The notes below the pieces were generated by a model. The model was not told the DNA's origin. It made no database searches and worked only from the letters and a program-made list of their open reading frames with translations. A stretch of 64,000 nt of DNA from Lachnospiraceae bacterium. Its GTDB lineage: Bacteria > Bacillota > Clostridia > Lachnospirales > Lachnospiraceae. Shown here one piece after another: positions 8,843-17,492 of this stretch (the stretch's first letter is position 1; each line of letters opens with the position of its first letter). The translations under genes were made by a program, and so were the position numbers. Location of the stretch: contig JAFZQU010000012.1 in the NCBI GenBank assembly GCA_017620255.1, positions 1 through 64,000 on the forward strand, given 5' to 3'.

Positions 8843-11800
8843 CTATACGATCTTCACGTTTTCTTCACCGAACTCTGTACATAGTGTATCATATAATTGC
8901 CTGTTTGCGCATACACTATGTGAAGGCGGTAACGTTTTGGCTTCTTTGGTGGAACTTAAATAGATCGCCACTTTGTCCGTTCCGTCCGATGTATGCAGGA
9001 TCTCAAGCAGTTTTTCTTCCGCTTTCTCATACTCTTCTTTGGTTGCAAACTTGATCCACAGTTTTTTCGGGATCTGGTCAAACGGAATGATCTTCTCACA
9101 GATCAGCTTGGCGTCCTTTTCTTCTTCCGCATTGACCCGCCCCTGGATGAAGACTTTCGCATCCTCTTCGATCCAGCTGACATTCTTCTCATAATCGCTC
9201 GGCCAGATGATCACCTCGACCGATCCCACGAGATCTTCCAGGCCGATGAACGCCATGACTTTTCCTGTCTTGGTGTATTTTACGGTCTTGCTCTCGATCA
9301 TGCCGCCCACGGTGACTTTCTGTCCGTCCCGCACTTCCGTCTGTTTTGTCTCTTCATCCATTACGAAATCCGATGTCAGATTTGTAATGTTTTTGCGCCA
9401 GATCTCCTCTACCGCCTGTAACGGGTGACCGCTGATATACGTACCGAGGACTTCCTTTTCATAGGCGAGCATCACTTCTTTTTCATACTCACCGATATCC
9501 GGCATCTTTATCTCAAAGGAACTCTTTTCTTCTTCATCCGCGATATCAAACAACGTCATCTGCCCGGCCATGCTGTTTTTCTTTTCCCTGTTCATATCAT
9601 CGAGCAGGTTGGAATAGACCGTCATCAACTGTTTTCTGGTGCCCCCGAGTCCGTCAAAAGCACCCGCCTTGATAAAGTTTTCGATCGTCCGTTTGTTGAC
9701 TTCCTTCGCACTGAGTCTCGTAATGAAATCCTTGATATCCCGGAACGGACCATGCGCTTCTCTCTCTTCGCAAAGCGCCTCCGTCACGGGCCAGCCGATC
9801 CCCTTGATGCTGGCAAGGCCGTACCGGATCTGATCGTTCTGCACGGAGAAGCCGCCGACACTTTCGTTGATATCGGGCGGCAGGATCGTGATGCCCATCC
9901 GTTTGCAGCTGTAAATATATTCTGCCACCTTATTTCCGTTATCGATCACGGAAGTCATGAGCGCTGCCATGAATTCGACCGGATGATAATATTTCAGATA
10001 TGCCGTCTGGTACGCGACATACGCATAAGCCGCCGCATGCGATTTGTTAAACGCATACTCGGCAAAGTCCATCATTTCATCGTAGATCTTATTGGCAACG
10101 GCTTCACTGATCCCCTTTGAGACACAGCCCGGCACGTTTTCGGACGGATTTCCGTATACGAAACTCTGCCGTTCCTTGACCATGACCTCGCGTTTTTTCT
10201 TGGACATGGCACGTCTGACCAGGTCACTGCGTCCGAAGGTATATCCGCCCAGTTCCCGCACGATCTGCATGACCTGCTCCTGATAAACGATACAGCCATA
10301 GGTGGGCTCTAAGATCGGGATCAGTTGCGGACAGTCATAGGTGATGGAATCCGGTGAATTCTTACCTTTGATATATTTGGGGATAAAATCCATGGGCCCG
10401 GGTCTGTAAAGGGAGATCCCGGCGATCACATCCTCTAAGTTGCGCGGCCTCAGTTCCTTCATGAAACTCTTCATACCGGCGCTCTCCAGCTGGAAGACGC
10501 CGTCGGTTTTGCCGGTACCGATATATTCAAAGACCGCGGGATCCTCATAGCCGATCTTGGCAAAATCGACCTCTTCACCCGTGTTTTCCTTCACAAACTG
10601 CTGCGCTTTCTGGATCACGGTCAGGGTACGAAGCCCCAGGAAATCCATTTTCAACAGTCCCAGATGCTCCAACGTTGTCATCACATACTGCGTGGTGATG
10701 GAACCGTCGCTGCCTCTGGACAAGGGAACATATTCATCCGCAGCTTTGGGACAGATCACAACACCTGCCGCATGCATGGAAGAATGTCTCGGCAGCCCTT
10801 CCAGACGCTTGCAGCTGTCGATCAGGGATTTAACCTGCGGATCGGTGTCATAGAGTGCCTTAAAGTCCGGGTTGATCGAAAGGGCTTTTTCCAGTGTAAT
10901 GTTGAGTTCGTTCGGTACCATCTTGGCAATGGAATCCACATAGGAATAGGGCAGATCCATGACGCGTCCGACGTCCCTTATCACACCTTTGGCCGCAAGC
11001 GTACCGAACGTAACGATCTGTACGACTCTCTCCTGCCCGTATTTCTGCACGACATAGTCGATCACTTCCTGCCGTCTTTCAAAGCAGAAATCCACGTCAA
11101 TATCCGGCATGGTCACACGCTCCGGATTCAGAAAACGCTCAAACAGCAGATTGTAGCGGATCGGATCGATATCGGTGATCTCGAGTGCATAGGAAACGAT
11201 CGATCCTGCGGCACTGCCTCTCCCCGGGCCGACCGCGATCCCGTGGGATTTTGCATAATGGATGAAATCCCAGACGATCAGGAAATAGTCTACGAATCCT
11301 AACGTGCGGATCGTATCCAGTTCATATTCCAGACGCTTCTCAAGGTCTTCGGTAAGATCGGGATACCGCTTCCGAAGGCCTTCCCGGCAGAGCTTGTTCA
11401 GATAATCCCATGCCGTATAGCCTTCCGGCACATCAAACTGCGGCAGCTTGTATTCACCGAAAGTGATCTCCACGTTGCAGCGCTGCGCGATCTTTGCCGT
11501 ATTGTCGATCGCTTCGGGCGCATAAGGGAAGAGTTTTCGCATTTCCTCTTCCGACTTTACGTAGAACTGTCCGCCTTCATAGCGCATGCGGTCCTCGTCG
11601 GATACTTTCTTGCCGGTCTGGATGCATAAGAGCAGGTCATGCGGCTGTGCATCGTCAGCATAGGTATAATGGACGTCATTGGTGGCAACCAGCGGGATAT
11701 TAAGCTCCCTGCTCATCCTTACGAGCGCGGCATTAACGGTCTTCTGTTCGGGAATCCCGTGATCCTGCAGCTCCAGAAAATAATTGTCCGCTCCAAAGCA

Positions 11801-12292
11801 GTCCCGGTATTTCAGCGCCGCTTTTTTTGCCTCCTCATACTGTCCCTTCTCAATGCAGCGTTGCACTTCTCCCGCAAGACATGCGGACAGACAGATGATC
11901 CCTTCGTGATACTGCGTGAGCACTTCCATATCCACGCGGGGCTTATAGTAATATCCTTCCGTAAAACCCCGGCTTACGATTTTGACCAGATTGGAATACC
12001 CTGTGTTGTTTTCAGCCAACAGGATCAGATGATGATACCGGTCGTCTCCGCCGGTCAGTTCTTTGTCAAAACGGGAATTCGGTGCCACATAGACCTCACA
12101 GCCGATGATCGGCTTGATCCCGGCGTCTTTGGCGGCACTGTAGAAATCGATCACGCCGTACATGACACCGTGATCGGTGATCGCGGCGGCTTCCATCCCC
12201 AGTTCTTTTACCCTGCCGACGTACTCCGTGATCTTATTGGAACCGTCCAGCAGACTGTATTCTGTATGTGTGTGCAGATGAACAAATGACAT
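8843..12292 (-). CDS. dnaE: DNA polymerase III alpha subunit, DnaE type
   Basis: Replicative polymerase subunit of 1149 residues. Domains in order: PHP domain at the N-terminus (VHLHTHTEYSLLDG), polymerase core with GPGRGSAAGSIVSYALEI and the catalytic-aspartate motif PDIDVDFCFERR (about residues 400-411), tandem helix-hairpin-helix region (about 800-900), and a C-terminal OB fold (about 990-1065, VTVGGMIESKTVKYTKTGKVMAF). There is no embedded 3'-5' exonuclease, so it is DnaE and not PolC. A TATAAT at 12321-12326 on the minus strand marks a likely promoter with a poor -35. Confidence 0.96.
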   Translation of the reverse strand: MSFVHLHTHTEYSLLDGSNKITEYVGRVKELGMEAAAITDHGVMYGVIDFYSAAKDAGIKPIIGCEVYVAPNSRFDKELTGGDDRYHHLILLAENNTGYSNLVKIVSRGFTEGYYYKPRVDMEVLTQYHEGIICLSACLAGEVQRCIEKGQYEEAKKAALKYRDCFGADNYFLELQDHGIPEQKTVNAALVRMSRELNIPLVATNDVHYTYADDAQPHDLLLCIQTGKKVSDEDRMRYEGGQFYVKSEEEMRKLFPYAPEAIDNTAKIAQRCNVEITFGEYKLPQFDVPEGYTAWDYLNKLCREGLRKRYPDLTEDLEKRLEYELDTIRTLGFVDYFLIVWDFIHYAKSHGIAVGPGRGSAAGSIVSYALEITDIDPIRYNLLFERFLNPERVTMPDIDVDFCFERRQEVIDYVVQKYGQERVVQIVTFGTLAAKGVIRDVGRVMDLPYSYVDSIAKMVPNELNITLEKALSINPDFKALYDTDPQVKSLIDSCKRLEGLPRHSSMHAAGVVICPKAADEYVPLSRGSDGSITTQYVMTTLEHLGLLKMDFLGLRTLTVIQKAQQFVKENTGEEVDFAKIGYEDPAVFEYIGTGKTDGVFQLESAGMKSFMKELRPRNLEDVIAGISLYRPGPMDFIPKYIKGKNSPDSITYDCPQLIPILEPTYGCIVYQEQVMQIVRELGGYTFGRSDLVRRAMSKKKREVMVKERQSFVYGNPSENVPGCVSKGISEAVANKIYDEMMDFAEYAFNKSHAAAYAYVAYQTAYLKYYHPVEFMAALMTSVIDNGNKVAEYIYSCKRMGITILPPDINESVGGFSVQNDQIRYGLASIKGIGWPVTEALCEEREAHGPFRDIKDFITRLSAKEVNKRTIENFIKAGAFDGLGGTRKQLMTVYSNLLDDMNREKKNSMAGQMTLFDIADEEEKSSFEIKMPDIGEYEKEVMLAYEKEVLGTYISGHPLQAVEEIWRKNITNLTSDFVMDEETKQTEVRDGQKVTVGGMIESKTVKYTKTGKVMAFIGLEDLVGSVEVIIWPSDYEKNVSWIEEDAKVFIQGRVNAEEEKDAKLICEKIIPFDQIPKKLWIKFATKEEYEKAEEKLLEILHTSDGTDKVAIYLSSTKEAKTLPPSHSVCANRQLYDTLCTEFGEENVKIV

Positions 12293-12364
12293 GCGATGCT
12301 CCTAATAGAATGATATGAATATTATACCATTTTCCCATGCATCTTAACATATACTGTCAGTATC

Positions 12365-13219
12365 CTAATACTCCTCGTAGTTGTCGTATTCCGTATAGTC
12401 TTCTTCCTCGTAATCGTATTCGGTCACAGGCTGCGGGAGCTGCTTGGGCTTGCGTGCGAACAGATAGATCAGATGGCTGTGATGAAGGATGAAGATAGCG
12501 ACCACCATGAAGAGATGTGCGATAAACGTGCTGACCAGCACGCCGTTGGATATCAGAAGATAGTCCGTGCCAAAGCCGTAAATGCACATGAACGCGGCAT
12601 AGATCAGTCCCAGGATCAGAAACGGGATGTTTTTTGCGCCGTCCTTGATCGTCTGGATCGAACCGCGGAAAGATGCGTCAAAATAAACGAACCGGCCGAT
12701 GACAAGGCCGAGGAAGTACATGATGAACCCGTCGTAATTGTCGTTTTCATACACGAATTTGATATAAAGGAAGATCAGAAGGACATAGAACATGCCGACG
12801 AGCCGCACGGATGCCTTCTCATCGCGGGTGATCTTTTTCAAAGGGATCAGCATCACGTCAAAATAGTTATTAACGATACAGCTGACGACGATCATCCCGA
12901 GCAGGATATAGTCACTCCATTTGTCCCAGAAAGCAAGAAAGCCGGGATCTGTCGCAAAGCGGTCGATCAGATAGTAGACCGCGAGAAACGACAGGATGGA
13001 CGTTGCGGAAAAAACCATCTCGTCGAAGCGCTGCGCCATGTTGAGCGCACGCTCGTAGTAGGCCCACCTTCTTTCCAGACGGGTCCTTCCTTTTGCCGTA
13101 AGTCTTGCTGTCAGCAGGATAAAAAAAAGACAGGTCAGCGCGCCGATCAGGGCCACTGCCAGATAGAGCAGAACATCATGTATGACAAAATAATGCGCGG
13201 CATATTCCTGTGAAGTCAT
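12365..13219 (-). CDS. multi-pass membrane protein with acidic tyrosine-rich tail
   Basis: A 284-residue protein with about seven hydrophobic segments (near residues 13-38, 68-86, 100-120, 140-158, 163-178, 195-215, 222-250). The C-terminal 25 residues are cytosolic by charge and unusual: EYDYEEEDYTEYDNYEEY, almost only Glu, Asp and Tyr. GGAGAGG precedes the ATG. It follows the HD-GYP gene by 27 bases, so the pair is cotranscribed and possibly works together, but I do not recognise the family. Confidence 0.75.
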   Translation of the reverse strand: MTSQEYAAHYFVIHDVLLYLAVALIGALTCLFFILLTARLTAKGRTRLERRWAYYERALNMAQRFDEMVFSATSILSFLAVYYLIDRFATDPGFLAFWDKWSDYILLGMIVVSCIVNNYFDVMLIPLKKITRDEKASVRLVGMFYVLLIFLYIKFVYENDNYDGFIMYFLGLVIGRFVYFDASFRGSIQTIKDGAKNIPFLILGLIYAAFMCIYGFGTDYLLISNGVLVSTFIAHLFMVVAIFILHHSHLIYLFARKPKQLPQPVTEYDYEEEDYTEYDNYEEY

Positions 13220-13246
13220 AGCATCCTCTCCGTCCCATGCGGACTG

Positions 13247-14350
13247 TTATACGAATGTTTCGATATAAATGTCGGTCTCCCTGGACAGATCGATAAATTC
13301 GTTGCCGCACTGTACTAACGGCTTGGAGAGAGAGTTCTTGTTCATGAACACGACATCGCCTTCTTTGCCGTTGCTTAAGCGTACGCGGTTGTTCATGTAG
13401 GACTCTGCTATATGCTCTAAGAACGTTAAGATAAATTTGGAATCGTATTTCTGATAGCCTTCCGTCTCGAAAATGTTGATGACCTTGAACGGGCAAAGCG
13501 GTCCGCGGTAGATCCTTGCGGCCGTCATGGCATCATATACATCCGAGATCGCCGTGATCTTGGCATAGGGACTGATACGGTCCGCGGTCAGGTTCAAAGG
13601 ATAACCTGTCCCGTCGCAGCGTTCGTGGTGCATCAGCACGATATCCTTGACATTTTCGTCCAGGTCCGCCTCCTGCAGGATCTTATAACCCTGCACCGTA
13701 TGCGTTTTAATGATATTGTATTCCACGGGAGATAATTTGGCCGGCTTCCGGATGATGTCGTCCGGTACCGCGATCTTGCCGATGTCATGCAAAAGGCCGC
13801 CAAGCGTTAAGATCTCGATATCGTTGTCGTTCAGCCCGAGCCAGTGGCCAAGGATATTGTTCAATAAAGAAACGTTAATACAATGCATATAGGTAAAATC
13901 ATCGTATTGACGCATATTGTGGAGCATATTGAGAATGCTTAAGGGGGACATGTCCGGTGTTACCAGATCCGTGACCGTGTTCATCAGGGACGGTACATCC
14001 AGTTTCTCTTCTCCGGACGCGATCTTGTTCAGCTTCTTTTCGAACTCTTCTGTCGTCTTCAGATACTGTTTTTCAAAGATTTGGAATTCCCTGCTTGCCT
14101 TGATCTTCTCGGAATAGGAGACATCGTTGGTAAGCGGGATCTCGGGTCCTGCCTCCGGCGGAGCGCCGTCACCGGCAATATCGCCTTCCTCGGCAATACG
14201 GATCGCGAGCACAGAATAAAATTCCAGACGGGTGATCATTTTATCCGTCAGGATCGTATCCCTTGGCAGGATCATCTGATTGTTATAAGAATATACGTCC
14301 TCGCCGGTTCTCATTCCCGGCTGCAGGTCCGCGGTTCTGACTCGCTTCAT
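13247..14350 (-). CDS. HD-GYP domain phosphohydrolase
   Basis: Predicted cyclic di-GMP phosphodiesterase, 367 residues. An N-terminal region of about 140 residues (begins MKRVRTADLQPGM, a start common to HD-GYP proteins) is followed by the HD-GYP domain: HDIGKIAVPDDIIRKP supplies the HD pair, HHERCDGTGYP the GYP signature, and SDVYDAMTAARIYR the conserved helix. A C-terminal tail of about 60 residues resembles a small beta domain (VRLSNGKEGDVVFMN). No receiver or membrane segment is present. It is transcribed divergently from the metK riboswitch and leads a two-gene operon with a membrane protein. Confidence 0.9.
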   Translation of the reverse strand: MKRVRTADLQPGMRTGEDVYSYNNQMILPRDTILTDKMITRLEFYSVLAIRIAEEGDIAGDGAPPEAGPEIPLTNDVSYSEKIKASREFQIFEKQYLKTTEEFEKKLNKIASGEEKLDVPSLMNTVTDLVTPDMSPLSILNMLHNMRQYDDFTYMHCINVSLLNNILGHWLGLNDNDIEILTLGGLLHDIGKIAVPDDIIRKPAKLSPVEYNIIKTHTVQGYKILQEADLDENVKDIVLMHHERCDGTGYPLNLTADRISPYAKITAISDVYDAMTAARIYRGPLCPFKVINIFETEGYQKYDSKFILTFLEHIAESYMNNRVRLSNGKEGDVVFMNKNSLSKPLVQCGNEFIDLSRETDIYIETFV

Positions 14351-14373
14351 ACAGTTCTTTGCTCCACTTATGT

Positions 14374-14403
14374 ATCATACTTTATTCACAAGGCAAAAGT
14401 CAA
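14374..14403 (-). promoter_or_regulatory. promoter of the HD-GYP operon
   Basis: Minus strand TTGACT (14398-14403), 18-bp spacer, TATGAT (14374-14379), about 20 bases before the start codon. Its -35 lies only six bases from that of the divergent metK promoter. Confidence 0.65.
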
Positions 14404-14409
14404 TAGAAC

Positions 14410-14438
14410 TTGACTTATACGTTCATTACGTGTATGCT
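14410..14438 (+). promoter_or_regulatory. promoter of the metK leader
   Basis: TTGACT (14410-14415), 17-bp spacer, TATGCT (14433-14438). Transcription would begin near 14445, some 25 bases before the riboswitch aptamer. Confidence 0.6.
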
Positions 14439-14470
14439 GATTTAGATAAGAAAACTTCATATTGCTTCTT

Positions 14471-14574
14471 CTTATTCAGAGTGGTGGAGGTACATAGGAC
14501 CTGCGAAGCCACGGCAACCCCTTTCAGGAAGGTGCCAACCTGAGCATTGCCGGAAACGGCAGATGAACAATAAG
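14471..14574 (+). ncRNA. SAM-I (S-box) riboswitch aptamer
   Basis: Contains the S-box hallmarks in order: CTTATTCAGAGTGGTGGAGG at the 5' side of P1 and the kink-turn, GAAGCCACGGCAACC, and AGGTGCCAACC. P1 closes by CTTAT (14471-14475) with ATAAG (14570-14574). It controls metK, the SAM synthetase gene, as is common in Firmicutes. When SAM binds, P1 is stabilised and the terminator at 14597-14627 can form. Without SAM, GGATT (14577-14581) just after P1 can pair with AATCC of the terminator stem, which is a plausible antiterminator. Confidence 0.95.
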
Positions 14575-14596
14575 AGGATTTGATTATCAACTGTTG

Positions 14597-14627
14597 AATC
14601 CGCTTATTTTAGCGGATTATTTTTTTC
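14597..14627 (+). terminator. riboswitch-controlled terminator of metK
   Basis: AATCCGC (14597-14603) pairs with GCGGATT (14612-14618) and is followed by ATTTTTTT. It lies between the SAM aptamer and the metK ribosome binding site, so it is the expression platform. Confidence 0.9.
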
Positions 14628-14643
14628 CAAAGGAGGATTGAAC

Positions 14644-15831
14644 ATGGAAAAATACCTTTTCACATCCGAATCGGTCACAGAAGGCCATCCGGATAAAATG
14701 TGCGATGCGATCTCCGACGCGATCCTGGACGCTCTGATGGAAGCGGATCCCATGAGCCGCGTTGCCTGCGAGGCAACGACCTGTACCGGCTTTGTTCTGG
14801 TAACGGGCGAGATCACTACAAGCGCTTATGTGGACATCCCCAAGATCGTCAGGGATACGGTCAAGGAGATCGGTTATACGAAATCCGAATACGGGTTTGA
14901 CGGCAATACCTGTGCTGTCCTGACTGCGATCGATGAACAGTCGGGCGATATCGCCATGGGCGTTGACAAAGCTCTGGAAGCAAAAGAAAACAAAATGAGT
15001 GATGCCGAGATCGAGGCGATCGGTGCCGGCGACCAGGGTATGATGTTCGGTTACGCGACCAATGAGACAGACGAATACATGCCTTATTCCATCTCTTTGG
15101 CACACAAACTTGCAAAACAGCTCACACTCGTCCGCAAGAACGGTACCCTGAAGTACTTAAGACCGGACGGCAAGAGCCAGGTCTCCGTGGAATACGACGC
15201 AAACGGCAAACCTCTTCGTTTAGAGGCAGTCGTACTGTCCACACAGCATGATGACGATGTAACACAGGAACAGATCCATGCTGACATTAAGAAGTATGTC
15301 TTCGATCCGATCCTTCCGAAGGAACTGATCGACGGGAACACCAAGTTCTTCATCAATCCGACCGGCCGTTTCGTGATCGGCGGACCGCACGGTGATGCAG
15401 GTCTTACAGGCCGTAAGATCATCGTGGATACCTACGGCGGATTTGCACGCCACGGCGGCGGTGCCTTCTCCGGAAAGGACTGCACCAAGGTGGACCGCAG
15501 CGCAGCTTATGCGGCAAGATACGTTGCCAAGAACATCGTAGCGGCAGGCCTTGCCGAGAAGTGCGAGATCCAGCTGTCCTACGCGATCGGCGTTGCACAG
15601 CCCACCTCCATCATGGTGGACACGTTCGGAACCGGCAAACTGGATGACGAAAAGCTTGTTTCCATCATCCGCGAGAACTTCGACCTGCGTCCGGCAGGCA
15701 TTATCAAAATGCTTGACCTGCGCCGTCCGATCTACAAGCAGACAGCTGCTTACGGACACTTTGGCCGCAACGACCTGAACCTTCCCTGGGAAGCCCTGGA
15801 CAAGGTTGACGTACTGAAGAAGTACCTGTAA
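14644..15831 (+). CDS. metK: S-adenosylmethionine synthetase
   Basis: Makes SAM from methionine and ATP. The 395 residues include the family signatures [11 protein letters not shown] at the N-terminus, [12 protein letters not shown] (ATP site) near residue 118 and the phosphate-binding [16 protein letters not shown] near 275. I choose the ATG at 14644 because AGGAGG (14631-14636) stands at the right distance; an upstream TTG at 14638 in frame overlaps that spacing. It is a single-gene unit controlled by the SAM-I riboswitch and closed by a strong terminator at 15914-15982. Confidence 0.98.
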   Translation: MEKYLFTSESVTEGHPDKMCDAISDAILDALMEADPMSRVACEATTCTGFVLVTGEITTSAYVDIPKIVRDTVKEIGYTKSEYGFDGNTCAVLTAIDEQSGDIAMGVDKALEAKENKMSDAEIEAIGAGDQGMMFGYATNETDEYMPYSISLAHKLAKQLTLVRKNGTLKYLRPDGKSQVSVEYDANGKPLRLEAVVLSTQHDDDVTQEQIHADIKKYVFDPILPKELIDGNTKFFINPTGRFVIGGPHGDAGLTGRKIIVDTYGGFARHGGGAFSGKDCTKVDRSAAYAARYVAKNIVAAGLAEKCEIQLSYAIGVAQPTSIMVDTFGTGKLDDEKLVSIIRENFDLRPAGIIKMLDLRRPIYKQTAAYGHFGRNDLNLPWEALDKVDVLKKYL

Positions 15832-15846
15832 GCCGGTCGTTCGCCC

Positions 15847-15888
15847 GGCAAAACAGAGCCGGACGTTTGGCAAAATACAGCCGGACGT
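15847..15888. repeat. imperfect 20-bp tandem repeat after metK
   Basis: Two 20-base units at 15847-15866 and 15869-15888 start GGCAAAA and end AGCCGGACGT, with 18 of 20 positions equal and 2 bases between them. They lie in the metK 3' untranslated region before the terminator. No function is evident. Confidence 0.6.
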
Positions 15889-15913
15889 ACGCAGGCTGTG
15901 AAATACGGGAAAT

Positions 15914-15982
15914 AAAAAACAACGGAACACCTTTCGAAATGTGCGTAATGAGCACATGAGAAAGTGTCGTTCCGTTGTTTTT
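15914..15982. terminator. long bidirectional terminator between metK and murA
   Basis: An outer stem of about 20 pairs (AAAACAACGGAAC on the left, GTTCCGTTGTTTT on the right, 15914-15982) encloses an inner ATGTGC/GCACAT hairpin. The A-run and T-run flanks allow function in both directions, fitting the convergent metK and murA genes. Confidence 0.85.
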
Positions 15983-16031
15983 GTTATTTATTTAATTGTC
16001 TTGCTGCGTCTATGCCCGTCAGTTGATCCCT

Positions 16032-17324
16032 TTAGCCGACCTTCAGTTTGAACTTCTGGATCTCTTTTTCTTCGGATACCTTCTCGATCATGGCACCGAG
16101 ACTGCGCAGTTTCTGCGGGAAGTCCTCGTAGCCTCTTTCGATCAGGACAATGTTCTCGACCGTCGTGATCCCTTCCGCAGCAAGTCCTGCCAGAACAAGT
16201 GCCGCGCCTGCGCGCAGGTCGGGTGCGCTGATGCTTGCGCCCGTGAACAGTTCCACGCCTTCAATGATGGCCGTGTTACCTTCCACTTTGACGTTTCCGC
16301 CCATGCGGGACAGTTCGTCCACGTATTTGAAACGGTTCTCGAAAATACTCTCCGTTACGATACTTGTACCGCGCGACAGCGCAAGCGTTACCGCGATCTG
16401 CGGCTGCATGTCCGTCGGAAAGCCGGGATACGGAAGTGTCTTCACATTCGTATGGTCCAGACGTTTGGTTGCGACAACACGCAGGGAATCATCAAATTCC
16501 TCTACCTCGCAGCCGATCTCGATCAGTTTTGCGGAAATGGATTCCAAATGCTTCGGGATCACATTCCGGATCATGATATCGCCCTTGGTGATCGCTGCGG
16601 CAAACATAAACGTGCCGGCCTCGATCTGGTCCGGAATGATGGAATAAGTCGTGCCATGCAGTTTGCTGACACCTTTGATACGGATCACATCCGTTCCGGC
16701 GCCCTTGATATTGGCGCCCATGCTGTTTAAGAAGTTGGCGACATCAACCACGTGGGGCTCTTTTGCCGCATTCTCCAGAATTGTCTTGCCTTCCGCCAAA
16801 ACCGCACACATCATCAGATTGATGGTCGCACCGACCGTTACAACATCCAGATAGATATGATTACCGGCAAGGCGTTTTGCTTCCGCGTTGATCAGACCGC
16901 CCGAGATCTCAACCTCAGCGCCGAGTGCACGGAAACCTTTCAGATGCTGGTCAATGGGACGGCTCCCGATCTCGCATCCGCCCGGCAGCGCTACGACTGC
17001 ACGGTGATACTTTCCGAGAAGCGATCCCAGCATATAATAGGATGCACGGATCTTTCTGATATAACCGGCGTCAATGGTAAAATTATCGATCATGGAAGCG
17101 TTGATCTTCACCGTATGCCGGTCAAGCCGCTCCACCATAACACCGATACTTTCCATTGCCTGGATCAGAACGTTCGTGTCACGAACGTCCGGCAGATTTT
17201 CAATCACTACGCTCTCATCGGTCATTGTCGCTGCTGCCAGGATCCCCAACGCGGCATTTTTCGCACCGGCAATGTCCACCTCTCCGACAAGAGGCGCTCC
17301 CCCTTTAATAATATACTGTTCCAA
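16032..17324 (-). CDS. murA: UDP-N-acetylglucosamine 1-carboxyvinyltransferase
   Basis: First committed step of peptidoglycan synthesis: adds enolpyruvate from PEP to UDP-GlcNAc in the cytoplasm. The 430-residue protein shows the two-domain EPSP-synthase fold repeats. The catalytic loop LPGGCEIGSRP carries Cys at residue 117, the target of fosfomycin, so intrinsic resistance by Cys-to-Asp change is not expected. The substrate-binding AGAKNAALG lies at residues 19-27. The start appears to be TTG at 17324, with GGGGTG seven bases upstream. A good promoter and a WalR-like box lie upstream. Confidence 0.96.
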   Translation of the reverse strand: MEQYIIKGGAPLVGEVDIAGAKNAALGILAAATMTDESVVIENLPDVRDTNVLIQAMESIGVMVERLDRHTVKINASMIDNFTIDAGYIRKIRASYYMLGSLLGKYHRAVVALPGGCEIGSRPIDQHLKGFRALGAEVEISGGLINAEAKRLAGNHIYLDVVTVGATINLMMCAVLAEGKTILENAAKEPHVVDVANFLNSMGANIKGAGTDVIRIKGVSKLHGTTYSIIPDQIEAGTFMFAAAITKGDIMIRNVIPKHLESISAKLIEIGCEVEEFDDSLRVVATKRLDHTNVKTLPYPGFPTDMQPQIAVTLALSRGTSIVTESIFENRFKYVDELSRMGGNVKVEGNTAIIEGVELFTGASISAPDLRAGAALVLAGLAAEGITTVENIVLIERGYEDFPQKLRSLGAMIEKVSEEKEIQKFKLKVG

Positions 17325-17372
17325 AACCTTACACCCCTGTATTAGTATGGATCAAATCATTACATTTCCACC

Positions 17373-17401
17373 ATTATATAACAATATCTTGTGGTTGTAA
17401 A
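17373..17401 (-). promoter_or_regulatory. promoter of murA
   Basis: Minus strand TTTACA (17396-17401), 17-bp spacer, TATAAT (17373-17378). It gives murA a leader of about 40 bases and makes it independent of the M23 gene upstream. Confidence 0.7.
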
Positions 17402-17435
17402 TTCATAGCCCCTATTTTCAGAACTTTGCACAAAT

Positions 17436-17452
17436 ATTACAAAATTATTACA
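17436..17452 (-). promoter_or_regulatory. WalR-like box upstream of the murA promoter
   Basis: Minus strand TGTAAT, five bases, TGTAAT: a full match to the published WalR/YycF consensus TGTWAH-N5-TGTWAH. Further TGTAA/CGTAAC half-sites continue to 17462. It lies about 35 bases upstream of the murA -35 hexamer, a position suited to activation. AT-rich sequence makes chance matches possible. Confidence 0.4.
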
Positions 17453-17492
17453 AATTGTTACGAACAAATTTACTATGCTTTCCGGCGGTTTT

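Noticed and set aside
16148-16154. Fosfomycin-resistant MurA
   Set aside because: Cys117 is present in the catalytic loop (LPGGCEIG), so the Asp substitution that gives intrinsic resistance is absent.
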